Shown: in pieces, positions 46,913 to 56,972 of the stretch
Position numbering within the stretch: position 1 is the first letter of the stretch
Layout of the letters: the number at the start of each line of letters is the position of its first letter
Assembly (NCBI RefSeq): GCF_018394335.1
Contig: NZ_CP074572.1
Location: 62,001 to 126,000 of the forward strand
Direction: 5' to 3'
DNA: 64,000 bases
From: Shewanella dokdonensis
Lineage (GTDB): Bacteria > Pseudomonadota > Gammaproteobacteria > Enterobacterales > Shewanellaceae
Translations under genes and position numbers: made by a program
Notes under the pieces: model-generated
Database searches by the model: none
What the model was told of the DNA's origin: nothing
What the model saw: the letters and a program-made list of their open reading frames with translations, nothing else

Positions 46913-47392
46913 TTAGGGGTGGATATGCGCTTCCATCTCGGCACCGATTTTTTTACGCATCTCCATCAGTTTCATCGCGGAGTCACGTAACTCAATGTCT
47001 CGCTGAGTGACTGGTACCCATTCAGGTACCGGCGTTGGTTGTCCATCCTCATCAACAGCAACCATGATCACAATACAATGAGTGGTTGTCTCACGCTGGC
47101 AGAATTTGGGATCGCAGGCTTTAACTTCTAGGCCAATATGCATGGACGTACGACCGGTATAAATAACCTTGGCACAGACTTCAACCATATTACCCACCAG
47201 GATTGGCCGCACAAAACGAATGCCACCGGCATAAGCAGTAATGCAGTATTTGCCGCTCCACCCGGCAGCACAGGCATAAGCTGCAAGGTCAATCCATTTC
47301 ATAACCGCACCACCGTGCACTTTCCCACCAAAATTCACATCTGTTGGCTCTGCCAGAAATCTCAGGGTAATCTCTCTATCTAAACCCGCCAT
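46913..47392 (-). CDS. Acyl-CoA thioesterase (YciA-like hotdog fold)
   Basis: This 159-residue hydrolase of acyl-CoA contains the family motif PTDVNFGGKVHGGAVMKWID with the catalytic Asp/Asn region, YAGGIRFVRPILVGNMVEV and RTSMHIGLEV. It is probably a hexamer of hotdog domains in the cytoplasm. The start at 47392 (MAGLDREIT) has GAGGAG close upstream and fits the family; the frame is open to 47431. It lies beside the fatty-acid operon but is not within it. Confidence 0.88.
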   Translation of the reverse strand: MAGLDREITLRFLAEPTDVNFGGKVHGGAVMKWIDLAAYACAAGWSGKYCITAYAGGIRFVRPILVGNMVEVCAKVIYTGRTSMHIGLEVKACDPKFCQRETTTHCIVIMVAVDEDGQPTPVPEWVPVTQRDIELRDSAMKLMEMRKKIGAEMEAHIHP

Positions 47393-47530
47393 TATGCTCC
47401 TCTCGCTGTTATCACAGCCTCCGGTTAACATCTGCAGTTGAGTGTATTCGAAAAATACACATTAGAAAATTGTTAATGCAAACGCGCTGCTCTATTGCAT
47501 TAGTAATCGACAATCTAATCAGACAGCGAT

Positions 47531-47552
47531 AAAAAAAGCGCCGAAAGGCGCT
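47531..47552 (-). terminator. Terminator of the fab operon
   Basis: AGCGCC-GAAA-GGCGCT, followed on the minus strand by TTTTTTT, lies just after the fabF stop. Confidence 0.88.
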
Positions 47553-47571
47553 CTCTTATACCACAACTTTA

Positions 47572-48819
47572 TTACACCCGTTTCAACAGTAGCGAACCGT
47601 TAGTGCCGCCGAAGCCAAAAGAGTTACATAAAGCGTATTCCAATTGTGTTTGACGCGCTGTGTGCGGTACAAAATCCAAGTCGCAACCTTCATCTGGATT
47701 ATCCAGATTGATTGTGGGTGGCACCACCTGCTCTTTCAGCGCTAACGCAGTGAAAATGGTTTCCACCGCACCAGCGGCACCGAGCAGATGTCCGGTCATG
47801 GATTTGGTAGAGCTGACCATCACCTTATAAGCCTGTTCACCGAACACTGACTTAACTGCGGCGGCTTCTGCTTTATCACCAGCGGGAGTTGAAGTACCGT
47901 GCGCATTAATATAGCCAATCTGTGCCAGCGCGATACCTGCATCCTTAACCGCATTGACCATTGCCAGTGCGGCACCGGCACCGTCAGCGGGTGGCGATGT
48001 CATATGGAATGCATCACTGCTCATACCAAAGCCATTGATTTCTGCATAAATTTTCGCGCCACGCGCTTTGGCATGTTCATACTCTTCCAGCACCACAATG
48101 CCAGCACCATCGCCGATAACAAATCCGTCGCGGTCTTTATCCCAAGGACGGCTGGCAGCGGTAGGATCATCATTGCGGGTAGAGAGCGCTTTGGCCGCAG
48201 AAAAGCCACCAACGCCCAGTGGACAGGTTACATCTTCTGCACCTCCGGCCAGCATCACATCGGCATCACCATAAGCAATAGTGCGCGCGGCAAAACCAAT
48301 GTTATGTACCCCGGTAGTACAAGCCGTCGTGATGGCAAAATTAGGGCCGGTCATGCCGTACTTGATAGACAGGTGACCCGCAATCATATTGATAATGGTG
48401 CTTGGCACGAAAAATGGTGAAATCTTCCGCGGCCCACCTTCCATATAAGCAGTGTGGTTCTGCTCTATCAGCCCCATGCCACCCATTCCGGCACCAATGG
48501 CAGTACCCACTCGGGTAGGATCTTCTTTTTCCATATCCAAACCAGCATCTTCAAAGGCTTGGATACCTGCGGCCATGCCGTACTGCATGAACAAGTCCAT
48601 CTTACGGGCATCTTTTTTAGAGATGTATTGCTCCGCATCAAAATCTTTCACTGAGCCACTGATACGGGATGCAAATGCGCTGGCATCAAACTTGGTGATG
48701 GGCGCTATGCCACTTTTGCCAGCCAGTAGTGCTTGCCAGCTGCTGTCTACGGTATTACCCAGGGGAGTTACTAGCCCTAGGCCAGTAATGACGACTCGAC
48801 GTTTTGTCACGGTAGTCAC
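47572..48819 (-). CDS. fabF: 3-oxoacyl-ACP synthase II (FabF)
   Basis: This 415-residue condensing enzyme elongates acyl-ACP with malonyl-ACP in fatty-acid synthesis. The active-site Cys is C167 in [12 protein letters not shown]; the two His are in [11 protein letters not shown] and [10 protein letters not shown]. The C-terminus has [17 protein letters not shown]. It is the last gene of the plsX-fabHDG-acpP-fabF operon and is separated from acpP by a hairpin. The frame is intact. Confidence 0.96.
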   Translation of the reverse strand: MTTVTKRRVVITGLGLVTPLGNTVDSSWQALLAGKSGIAPITKFDASAFASRISGSVKDFDAEQYISKKDARKMDLFMQYGMAAGIQAFEDAGLDMEKEDPTRVGTAIGAGMGGMGLIEQNHTAYMEGGPRKISPFFVPSTIINMIAGHLSIKYGMTGPNFAITTACTTGVHNIGFAARTIAYGDADVMLAGGAEDVTCPLGVGGFSAAKALSTRNDDPTAASRPWDKDRDGFVIGDGAGIVVLEEYEHAKARGAKIYAEINGFGMSSDAFHMTSPPADGAGAALAMVNAVKDAGIALAQIGYINAHGTSTPAGDKAEAAAVKSVFGEQAYKVMVSSTKSMTGHLLGAAGAVETIFTALALKEQVVPPTINLDNPDEGCDLDFVPHTARQTQLEYALCNSFGFGGTNGSLLLKRV

Positions 48820-48932
48820 CTTTCTTTAGCGAACGAATTGAAGAAAGAGATGTGATTTTACACCTTTGAACGGGTTTTTACTCAAAGAGCCCTGTTTTAT
48901 CACACGCCAATTTACGGAATAAAGGTGTAAAC

Positions 48933-48966
48933 AAAAACAGGCGGCATATTAGCCGCCTGTTTTCAG
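48933..48966 (-). terminator. Hairpin between acpP and fabF
   Basis: The stem AAACAGGCGGC / GCCGCCTGTTT with an ATATTA loop and a T-rich end on the minus strand is probably a partial terminator that raises acpP over fabF expression. Confidence 0.8.
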
Positions 48967-48976
48967 GAATTCAGTA

Positions 48977-49210
48977 TTACTGATTCTTGGAAACGTAATC
49001 AATCGCTGCCTGAACAGTGGTGATTTTCTCAGCTTCCTCATCAGGAATTTCGGTATCAAACTCTTCTTCTAGAGCCATAACCAATTCGACGGTGTCCAGA
49101 GAATCTGCACCGAGATCGTCAACAAAAGAAGCTGCTGGCTTAACGTCTTCTTCTTTAACGCCCAGTTGCTCTACAATGATTTTCTTTACACGTTCTTCGA
49201 TGTTGCTCAT
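48977..49210 (-). CDS. acpP: Acyl carrier protein
   Basis: This acidic 77-residue carrier holds growing acyl chains as thioesters on a phosphopantetheine arm. The attachment site is S37 in [15 protein letters not shown]. The whole sequence is almost the textbook ACP ([14 protein letters not shown] at the start, [12 protein letters not shown] at the end). It is located between fabG and fabF as usual. Confidence 0.98.
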   Translation of the reverse strand: MSNIEERVKKIIVEQLGVKEEDVKPAASFVDDLGADSLDTVELVMALEEEFDTEIPDEEAEKITTVQAAIDYVSKNQ

Positions 49211-49371
49211 TAGTTTTCTTTCCTATTCAAATTACGCACTTGCGTAAGATTGCGAGTAGTTTATTAGATTTGACCAACATTGCAAGCCCCGTTTTCGTGG
49301 TCTAACCACGATTTAAGGCCCCAATTACCGCAGGTCACCACCCAATTTGCGACAGTTCCCTGCAATCGCCA

Positions 49372-50116
49372 TTAAACCATATACATCCCACCGTTTACAT
49401 GCAAGGTTTCCCCTGTAATGTAAGCGGCAGCATCAGAGGCCAAGAATAATACGGCATTGGCAATTTCTTGGGCCCCCCAAACGCTCCATCGGCACCTGGG
49501 ACATGATGGCTTTTTGCTGTTCTTCTGTCAGTTCATCCGTCATGTCAGTCTGGATAAAACCAGGAGCAATAGCATTAACGGTAATTTGACGGGACGCAAC
49601 CTCTTTAGCAAGAGATTTGGTAAATCCGATCAAACCCGCTTTTGCTGCTGCGTAATTTACCTGACCAGCGTTACCCATTGTCCCAACCACGGAACCAATA
49701 CTGATAATGCGACCATGGCGTTTTTTCATCATTGCCCGCAAAACAGGCTTAGACAACCGGAAAAGTGATGTAAGGTTGGTATCAATAATAGACTGCCATT
49801 CTTCATCTTTCATTCGCATCAATAAATTGTCACGAGTGATACCAGCGTTGTTTACCAGAATATCAATCTCGCCAGTTTTTTCTTTGATCGATGCAAATAA
49901 ATCTGCAACAGATTGCGGATCTGTGACGTTCAGCACTAATCCGTAGCCGTTATCGCCAAGATAGGCACTAATTGCCGCAGCGCCGCCATTACTGGTAGCG
50001 GTGCCAATAACGGTTGCGCCAGCTTCGACCAATGTGGTGGCAATTGCCTTACCTATGCCCCGACTGGCCCCGGTGACTAATGCGATTTTGCCTGATAAAT
50101 CAATGGCAATACTCAT
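49372..50116 (-). CDS. fabG: 3-oxoacyl-ACP reductase FabG (frameshifted as given)
   Basis: An essential SDR of about 248 residues reduces 3-oxoacyl-ACP with NADPH. It has [27 protein letters not shown], the catalytic Ser in [13 protein letters not shown] and [13 protein letters not shown]. After QVPMERLGG the frame is lost at a G6 run (C6 on + at 49473-49478). The other frame gives [20 protein letters not shown] to a normal end at 49372. The repair needs two extra G's or one fewer, unlike the single-base losses elsewhere. It must be functional in a living cell, so a sequence error is likely. Confidence 0.93.
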
Positions 50117-50127
50117 GGATAACTCCT

Positions 50128-51054
50128 TTATTCCGTCAGCGCAGCGAGCGATGCCGCGGTGTTAACCGCCTGGGCAGCTAACGACTTATTGATACGTTTA
50201 GTTAGACCCGTCAACACTTTTCCTGGCCCCATTTCGACCAGTTCAGTGATACCATCAGCCGCCATTTTCTCTACGGTTTCGGTCCAACGTACCGGATTAT
50301 ACAACTGCCGCACCAACGCATCTTTGATAGCGCTGGCATCGTGTGGACAAGCCACATCAACGTTATTGATAACCTTAACGGTGGGTAGCGAAAAGGTCAC
50401 GTTGGCTAGTGCGTCAGCGAGTTTCTCGGCCGCAGGTTTCATTAGTGCACAATGCGATGGAACACTCACGGGCAAAGCAACAGTCATCTTAGCACCCGCT
50501 TCTTTACAAGCGGCGGCGGCCCGTTCAACGGCGTGTTTTTCTCCGGCAATAACAACCTGCCCTGGGCTATTAAAGTTAACTGGGCTGACAACCGCGCCTT
50601 GTGCGCAATCGGCACAAATGCTGGCAATTGTCTCGTTAGCTAACCCAATAATCGCATACATGGCACCCGTACCAGCCGGAACTGCCTGCTGCATTAATTG
50701 CCCACGTAATTCCACCAGTTTTACAGCATCTTTAAACGGAAGAACCCCAGCACAAACCAGTGCTGAATATTCACCGAGACTGTGACCAGCCATCACTTGT
50801 GGTAGCGCTTTACCGCTTGCCAAATAGACGCGATATAGTGCAACAGATGCGGTCAGCAACGCCGGCTGTGTTTTATCAGTCTCGTTCAGAGTTTCAGCTG
50901 GTCCTTGCTGTACCAGCTGCCATAAATCATAACCCAGCGCTTCGCTGGCTTCGGCAAAGGTGTCTGCCACTACTGGGTATTGCTCTGGCAAATCGGCCAG
51001 CATTCCCACGGTTTGAGAACCTTGCCCGGGGAAAACAAAAGCAACGCTGTTCAT
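50128..51054 (-). CDS. fabD: Malonyl-CoA:ACP transacylase
   Basis: This 308-residue enzyme moves malonyl from CoA to ACP. It has FVFPGQGSQTVGML at the start and the active-site S92 in AGHSLGEYSALV, with the usual His in VPSHCALMKPA. It belongs to the fab operon and lies 11 bases upstream of fabG. The frame is intact. Confidence 0.96.
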   Translation of the reverse strand: MNSVAFVFPGQGSQTVGMLADLPEQYPVVADTFAEASEALGYDLWQLVQQGPAETLNETDKTQPALLTASVALYRVYLASGKALPQVMAGHSLGEYSALVCAGVLPFKDAVKLVELRGQLMQQAVPAGTGAMYAIIGLANETIASICADCAQGAVVSPVNFNSPGQVVIAGEKHAVERAAAACKEAGAKMTVALPVSVPSHCALMKPAAEKLADALANVTFSLPTVKVINNVDVACPHDASAIKDALVRQLYNPVRWTETVEKMAADGITELVEMGPGKVLTGLTKRINKSLAAQAVNTAASLAALTE

Positions 51055-51148
51055 ATTTATTGACCTTTTGAGTTAAAAACAGGTTGATTATAGACGGCAA
51101 CCCATACTCAAGTAGACGGGTTGCCCTATTGGGTTTAGCTATCAGAAA

Positions 51149-52108
51149 TTAAAAACGCACCAAAGCACTGCCCCACGCAAAACCTGCGCCGAAGGCTTCT
51201 AGCAGCAACAACTGCCCACGTTGGATACGGCCATCACGCACCGCTTCATCCAAAGCGATAGGCACAGATGCCGCAGACGTATTGCCATGTTTATTAAGAG
51301 TAACGACCACCTTGTCCATGGTCATATCTAACTTTCTGGCGGTTGCTGTGATAATGCGTAAATTGGCCTGATGTGGAACTAACCAGTCAATGTCGGCTTT
51401 ATCAACCTTGTTAAGACGCAAGGTTTCCGTCACAACATGTGATAACTGTGTGACCGCCACTTTGAATACATCATTGCCCTTCATGGTCATAAAACCAACG
51501 GCTTCTGACGTCTCTCCAGCACGCGGAGGAAACGAGCATTTCAGCAAGTCGCCCTGGCTACCGTCAGCAAATAAGTGGGTAGCAATCACCCCAGGTTGCT
51601 CACTGGCCCCGAGGACGACAGCTCCGGCACCATCACCAAACAGAATAATCGTGCTGCGATCTTCCGGCTGGCATAACCGCGACAAGACATCTGAACCGAT
51701 AACCAACACCTTGCGCGCGGTCCCCGCTTTGATGAACTGATCGGCAATAGATAAGGCGTAAATAAAACCTGAGCAAGCAGCTGCAACGTCAAACGCTGGC
51801 ACCGGCTTAATCCCCAGCATGGCCTGAATTTCGCAGGCTGCGGCGGGAAAGGCATTAGAGGCACTGGTCGTGCCACAAATAATCAAATCGATTTCACTGG
51901 CGTCAATACCGGCCATTTCAATGGCCATGACCGCAGCGCTATAACCCATAGTTGCCACAGTTTCGTCACCGGCAGCAATACGGCGCTCTGAAATACCTGT
52001 GCGTTCAACAATCCACTGGTCACTGGTTTCCACCATTTTTTCCAGATCCTGATTGCTACGCACCTGCGCCGGCAGATAACTGCCAGTCCCAAGAATTTTT
52101 GTATGCAT
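51149..52108 (-). CDS. fabH: 3-oxoacyl-ACP synthase III (FabH)
   Basis: This 319-residue enzyme starts fatty-acid synthesis by condensing acetyl-CoA with malonyl-ACP. The catalytic Cys is C112 in [13 protein letters not shown], with His in [10 protein letters not shown] and Asn in [10 protein letters not shown]. It begins [15 protein letters not shown], as is normal for the family. It lies 8 bases after plsX in the operon. The frame is intact. Confidence 0.96.
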   Translation of the reverse strand: MHTKILGTGSYLPAQVRSNQDLEKMVETSDQWIVERTGISERRIAAGDETVATMGYSAAVMAIEMAGIDASEIDLIICGTTSASNAFPAAACEIQAMLGIKPVPAFDVAAACSGFIYALSIADQFIKAGTARKVLVIGSDVLSRLCQPEDRSTIILFGDGAGAVVLGASEQPGVIATHLFADGSQGDLLKCSFPPRAGETSEAVGFMTMKGNDVFKVAVTQLSHVVTETLRLNKVDKADIDWLVPHQANLRIITATARKLDMTMDKVVVTLNKHGNTSAASVPIALDEAVRDGRIQRGQLLLLEAFGAGFAWGSALVRF

Positions 52109-52116
52109 AGGAGAAA

Positions 52117-53143
52117 TCAGCTATTGATGTCTAAAAGTATCGACTCGAGACGTTGTTCTATCATCTCAGGGAGTCGACGCGTAGCTTCGGTTACCGCCAG
52201 GCAAATAGCTTGAAGAAAAGCAGTTTCATCTGCGTTGCCATGGCTCTTAACCACTATTCCGCGCAATCCTATCAGACTTGCACCGTTATAGTGGTCGGGG
52301 TTCATCTGGCGCAAAACCGATTGAATACTGGGAGCCAACATCTTTGACAGCAGGAATGAAAAATCCCTGAGTCAGTCCCTGCCGCAGTTGATGCAGTAAC
52401 AGACGGGCAATACCCTCAGAAGTTTTTAGCGTAATGTTACCCACAAAGCCATCGCAAACAATCACATCGACATTACCGCAGTAGATCTCATTACCTTCAA
52501 TAAAACCCTGATAATTGATTTGCGGCGTATGTGTTAATAATTGTGCCGCTTGCTGCACCTGCCCATTGCCTTTGATCTCTTCGCTACCCACATTCAACAA
52601 GGCCACCGACGGATGCTGTTTTTTGGTCACCGCTTCACACAACACTGAGCCCATAACCGCAAACTGGAACAGGGTTTCAGCATCACAGGAAACATTGGCA
52701 CCGAGATCAAGCAGATAAACGGGATTGTGATTGACGGTTGGCAGGCAACTCACTAATGCGGGTCGATCAATGCCTGACAGCGTTTTTAACACCACTTTGG
52801 CCATGGCCATCAGCGCCCCAGTATTACCGGCACTAACACAGGCATCCGCCCGATGCTCCTTGACTAAATCAAGCGCATAACGCATTGAACTCTGTTTACG
52901 GCAGCGCAAAGCAAATGCGGGCTTATCCCCCATGGCGACTATTTCTGGGGCATGAAGAATATCAATACGAGAGGTAATTTCTGTCTCGATTTGAGACAGC
53001 AAGGACGCGATCTGGTTTTCATCGCCAACCAGAATCAACTTTAGATTTGGATATATTCTAAGTGCCTGCACAGCGGCAGGCACTGTAACACGGGGGCCGT
53101 GATCACCACCCATTGCATCCAACGCAAGCGTCAGATCTGTCAT
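52117..53143 (-). CDS. plsX: Phosphate acyltransferase PlsX (frameshifted as given)
   Basis: A peripheral enzyme of about 342 residues makes acyl-phosphate from acyl-ACP for phospholipid synthesis. It begins [20 protein letters not shown], then [17 protein letters not shown] and [18 protein letters not shown]. After [10 protein letters not shown] the frame changes. The C-terminal part ([20 protein letters not shown], then [16 protein letters not shown]) lies in the frame ending at 52117. The T5 run at 52359-52363 is the likely place; one T fewer or two more are needed. The protein is otherwise complete, so an error is likely. Confidence 0.92.
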
Positions 53144-53158
53144 AGGACAATCAACAAA

Positions 53159-53329
53159 TTATTTGTTGATTACCTTTTTGCCACGGTAGAAACCGTCAGC
53201 AGTGACATTGTGACGAAGATGCACTTCGCCAGTGGTTGCATCTACTGCCAGCTGAGCAGTGCTCAGAGCGTCATGTGAACGACGCATACCACGTTTTGAA
53301 CGGGATTTTTTGTTCTGTTGAACAGCCAT
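53159..53329 (-). CDS. rpmF: 50S ribosomal protein L32
   Basis: This 56-residue basic protein of the large ribosomal subunit begins [20 protein letters not shown] and ends [10 protein letters not shown]. It is too short to stand out as an open frame but unmistakable in sequence. It sits between yceD and plsX, the conserved arrangement in proteobacteria. Confidence 0.97.
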   Translation of the reverse strand: MAVQQNKKSRSKRGMRRSHDALSTAQLAVDATTGEVHLRHNVTADGFYRGKKVINK

Positions 53330-53345
53330 TGATCTGTCTCCTGGA

Positions 53346-53870
53346 TTACTTGCTCTTCAGTTTTTCTAACACTGCAAACGGATTCGGACGTTCTTGTTGA
53401 GCGTCTGCAATCTCGCCGACGGCCATATCGTTGGAACCAGCATGACATGAAGCCACATCATGAGACGGCACCAATGGCACAGCCAGGATTAATTCATCTT
53501 CAATCATCGCATGAAGACGAACTTCGCCAATTTCATCACACTCAATAGGATCGTACGTTTCCGGGAGCTCATCGATTTCTGCCTGTGTCCGACATGGACT
53601 AAAGCAAAATTCGACCGTAACCTCCGTGGTAAACAGTGTCATGCAACGTTGACATAACAGAGTGAGCTCCGTCACAGCCTTCCCTTTCAGGTAGACTATC
53701 CCCTGTAAATCGACACCACACTCAAGTGACACTGCCACATCGGAACAGTCGCCGGCACATAATTCGTTCAATCTTTTCAGCACTTTCCCAGACACTATCC
53801 CCTGATAATTCAGGCGACTGGTAGCGGCGCGAATTGGATCAATTGAAACCGGTATCTTTACTGTTTGCAT
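53346..53870 (-). CDS. yceD: YceD (DUF177) protein
   Basis: This 174-residue protein of the DUF177 family is linked to 23S rRNA accumulation in E. coli. It contains [28 protein letters not shown] with a C-x-x-C pair and [13 protein letters not shown] acidic sequence ([15 protein letters not shown]). It is the first gene of the rpmF-plsX-fab operon and is divergent from maf. Confidence 0.93.
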   Translation of the reverse strand: MQTVKIPVSIDPIRAATSRLNYQGIVSGKVLKRLNELCAGDCSDVAVSLECGVDLQGIVYLKGKAVTELTLLCQRCMTLFTTEVTVEFCFSPCRTQAEIDELPETYDPIECDEIGEVRLHAMIEDELILAVPLVPSHDVASCHAGSNDMAVGEIADAQQERPNPFAVLEKLKSK

Positions 53871-54133
53871 AAGCAGGCGCGCATCTTATAGTTTGGAGCC
53901 CGCGGAGTCAAAGGAAATATAGCGTTAACGCGAAGAAAATACGCCTTAACTGGCTTGGCATCCGCATGCTCGAAATTGACGGAGGAAAATTTTACTCAAG
54001 CAGTGGCAGCTGTACAAGCGGCACACGCATAAAATAGCAGCAAACGGCGGCATATGAGTCAAAATCACTGCTTGCCAAACGAGGATAACAATACCGACAA
54101 TATCGCCGACACCGATTTGATTTAAGGTAAACC

Positions 54134-54742
54134 GTGCCTACAAGCAATGCAGTAATTCCTGCCAGAACACTGGTCTTGGCTTCAACCTCCCGATTTCGGC
54201 AAGCGCTTTTGCAAAAACTAGGGCTGACTTTTGTTACCTGTGCGCCACAGGTTGACGAAACACCGCGGGCAGATGAATCGGCGCAGGCGCTGGTACAACG
54301 TCTAGCGTTGGCGAAAGCGATGGCTGGTGGCAAGTTGTATCCTGGTTCGCTCAGTATAGGTTCCGATCAGGTAGCCGTCATTGAGGGTAAGATTATTGGC
54401 AAGCCACATACAGCAGCCAAAGCCTGCGAGCAACTAACACAAGCATCAGGCAAGGCCATCACCTTTTATACCGGGCTGGCACTGTATGATGCCAATACCG
54501 CGGAAGCAGAAGTCACTCTCGAACCTTTTACCGTGCATTTCCGCCAGTTAACAGCAACACAGATTGCCAACTACGTTGCCCGTGAGCAGCCGCTATCCTG
54601 TGCTGGCAGTTTTATGTGTGAAGGTTTGGGCATCGCGTTGTTTGAACGGTTACAAGGCGACGATCCCAATAGTTTGATCGGGTTGCCCTTGATTGCCCTC
54701 ACCCGCCTGTTAGCCAATAAAGGGATAGATGTGCTCGGTTAG
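54134..54742 (+). CDS. yceF: Maf-family nucleotide pyrophosphatase (YceF-like, m7GTP)
   Basis: This 202-residue house-cleaning pyrophosphatase has [43 protein letters not shown] and [16 protein letters not shown]. The YceF subgroup hydrolyses 7-methyl-GTP; the subgroup call rests on its position opposite yceD. The start is GTG at 54134 with TAAGGT upstream. It converges on the HAD phosphatase gene with 4 bases between stops. Confidence 0.92.
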   Translation: MPTSNAVIPARTLVLASTSRFRQALLQKLGLTFVTCAPQVDETPRADESAQALVQRLALAKAMAGGKLYPGSLSIGSDQVAVIEGKIIGKPHTAAKACEQLTQASGKAITFYTGLALYDANTAEAEVTLEPFTVHFRQLTATQIANYVAREQPLSCAGSFMCEGLGIALFERLQGDDPNSLIGLPLIALTRLLANKGIDVLG

Positions 54743-54746
54743 CCGC

Positions 54747-55397
54747 TCAGGCGGTTAACACAGATAACAATGCTAACGGTTCACTGATAATGGCTTTGGG
54801 GCGGTGTAACTGTAGTTGTTCGCGACTATGGGCACCGTAACTGACACCAACGGCGGCCACGCCAGCGGCATTTGCCATCTGCAGATCCAATACTGAATCA
54901 CCCACCATCAACGCCCGCGCTGCGCTTACACCAGTATGTGCGAGTATCTGCTGCAACATATCTGGATGCGGTTTGCTGTGAGCTTCATCGGCACAACGAC
55001 TCAGTTGAAAGAAACGATCCAACCCTGTCTGCTGTAAAGAGCGATCCAATCCAGGACGTGATTTACCCGTGGCAACCGCTAACTGATAATGTTGCTGCTG
55101 CAATTGTGTCAGCAGTTCAGTAATCCCTGCATACAAAGGTGTGGCAACATGCGCTTGGCGCTGATAACTGTTGCGGTAACTCTGCTGCATTAAGGGATAT
55201 TCCTGCGCGGGTCTTCCTGGGAAGAGTGTCTGCATCGCCTGCGCCAACGACATACCGATAATATCCCGCTGCGCGGCTTCGGACGGCTCCAGCAAGCCCA
55301 TATCGCTGGCAACATTGCGCAAGCACGCCAGAATACGGCCGATGGAATCCATCAGCGTGCCATCCCAGTCAAAAATAATCAGATCGTAATGTTTCAT
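54747..55397 (-). CDS. HAD-superfamily phosphatase, phosphoglycolate phosphatase-like
   Basis: This 216-residue hydrolase has HAD motif I FDWDGTLMDS (nucleophile and acid Asp), motif II around VATGKSRPG, the Lys of motif III in HSKPHPDML and motif IV MVGDSVLDLQMA. The cap domain is the C1 type. The substrate is unknown. It lies directly downstream of rluC in the same direction, an arrangement typical of Shewanella and Vibrio. The ATG at 55397 is preferred over TTG at 55400. Confidence 0.88.
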   Translation of the reverse strand: MKHYDLIIFDWDGTLMDSIGRILACLRNVASDMGLLEPSEAAQRDIIGMSLAQAMQTLFPGRPAQEYPLMQQSYRNSYQRQAHVATPLYAGITELLTQLQQQHYQLAVATGKSRPGLDRSLQQTGLDRFFQLSRCADEAHSKPHPDMLQQILAHTGVSAARALMVGDSVLDLQMANAAGVAAVGVSYGAHSREQLQLHRPKAIISEPLALLSVLTA

Positions 55398-55424
55398 CAA
55401 TACCGCTCAAAATCGCTTACCAGG

Positions 55425-56387
55425 TTACACCCGAGTAAGTTTGTTCAACAGCGTTTGCAGTTCATCATCCAGAGGCGCCTGGATTTCGGTAGTCACTTCA
55501 GTTTCTGGATGGATAAATCGCAGTTGTGCTGCATGCAAAAACAGGCGATTCAATCCTAACGCCCGCATGCTGTCGTCAAATTTCTGCTCGCTGTATTTCT
55601 CATCACAGGCAATCGGGTGACCAACGTACTGACAATGAACGCGGATCTGATGGGTTCGCCCGGTCACCGGACTGGCTTTAACCAGCGTAGCTCCCTCATA
55701 ACGTTGCATAATACGGAAGTGGGTTTCTGACGGTTTACCTTCGCTGTTTACCCGCACAATACGTTCGCCAGATGGCAAGGTAATTTTCAATAGCGGCGCT
55801 TTTACCATGCGATCATGGCTTTGCCACTCGCCACGAACTAACGCTAGGTAATCCTTCTGCATCTGCTTATTGCGTAGCTGATCATGCAGATGTCTTAATG
55901 CGCTACGCTTTTTGGCAACCAACAATACCCCGGAGGTTTCCTTGTCGAGCCGATGCACCAATTCCAGAAACTTCTGTTGCGGCCGCAATGAACGCAAGGC
56001 TTCAATCACGCCATAATCGACACCACTGCCACCATGCACAGCAATACCAGCGGGCTTATTCAACACCAAAATGTGTTTGTCTTCGAAAAGAATGCGCGCT
56101 TCCAGTTGCGATACCCGATGTAAATTGGCGGAAGGTGCTTGACGCGGATTCTCTTCACTGACTCTGACTGGCGGGATGCGCACTTCATCGCCAATCTCCA
56201 ATTTGAATTCCGGTTTAATACGTTTTTTATTGACCCGCACCTCGCCCTTACGGACGATGCGATAAATCATACTCTTAGGTACACCTTTTAGTTTTGATAA
56301 CAGAAAATTATCAATACGCTGGCCCGCATTGTCTTCGTCAATGGTCAGCAACTGCACCTGTCTGGTGATGGATTCTGGATTATTCAT
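55425..56387 (-). CDS. rluC: 23S rRNA pseudouridine synthase RluC
   Basis: This 320-residue enzyme makes pseudouridines 955, 2504 and 2580 in 23S rRNA. An N-terminal S4 RNA-binding domain (AGQRIDNFLLSKLKGVPKSM) precedes the catalytic domain with the Asp in ELVHRLDKETSGVLLVAKK and GRTHQIRVHCQYVGHPI. It is divergent from rne, a conserved arrangement. Confidence 0.95.
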   Translation of the reverse strand: MNNPESITRQVQLLTIDEDNAGQRIDNFLLSKLKGVPKSMIYRIVRKGEVRVNKKRIKPEFKLEIGDEVRIPPVRVSEENPRQAPSANLHRVSQLEARILFEDKHILVLNKPAGIAVHGGSGVDYGVIEALRSLRPQQKFLELVHRLDKETSGVLLVAKKRSALRHLHDQLRNKQMQKDYLALVRGEWQSHDRMVKAPLLKITLPSGERIVRVNSEGKPSETHFRIMQRYEGATLVKASPVTGRTHQIRVHCQYVGHPIACDEKYSEQKFDDSMRALGLNRLFLHAAQLRFIHPETEVTTEIQAPLDDELQTLLNKLTRV

Positions 56388-56972
56388 AACTCATGCGCGA
56401 AAAAAGAAAGCGCCTCATTGTACATGATGTGCTGCTATTTGATTGCTCTAATTTTTCATTTCGGCTATATTTCAGCAGCGAATGGTGACTTAGCCCGCCC
56501 GAGAGGCTAACTAACTCATTGTTCACTTTCTGGTCAAACAGAAGTTAACCTTACAAATTTTGGTAGCATCTCATTGATTTGCAGGCTGTTGTTAAAAGCT
56601 TTTTAGATAAATAGCGCTTTTACAGTCAAACCAACAAAGAACAAGTATTTTGGGTTCTCTTCATACAAGCACCAGCAATTTTAAAGAATATTATCATTAA
56701 CCAGTTATCAAACGACAACGTGCGAAATTGGCATTACTGGACAGAATATAAAGAATTTATGGGGTTGGTTGATGTTTTACAACGAATTCCTTGTTTTTGT
56801 AATCATTGAAAAATAAGCCATAAATAGGATGCGACACGCAGCGACTGCGTCTAACAGCAATGCGCACCTCCTTGCCTGGGACTTTGCCGTGAGGCATTGG
56901 TAATTATACCCGAGGCCCGTAATGCAGTGCCGATGTGATGTTTGATGACCCATTGAGAAGAATGACGTCATC
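56388..56972. other. Divergent rluC-rne regulatory region and rne leader
   Basis: These 585 bases carry both promoters and probably a long rne 5' UTR. In E. coli the rne leader binds RNase E itself and mediates autoregulation. A GC-rich segment at 56860-56950 (CGTGAGGCATTGGT ... CGAGGCCCG) could fold. I see no gene; a 65-codon minus-strand frame at 56777-56974 is not credible. Confidence 0.6.

Noticed and set aside
47899..48420. 173-codon plus-strand frame opposite fabF
   Set aside because: It is a shadow of FabF; the coding evidence is on the minus strand.
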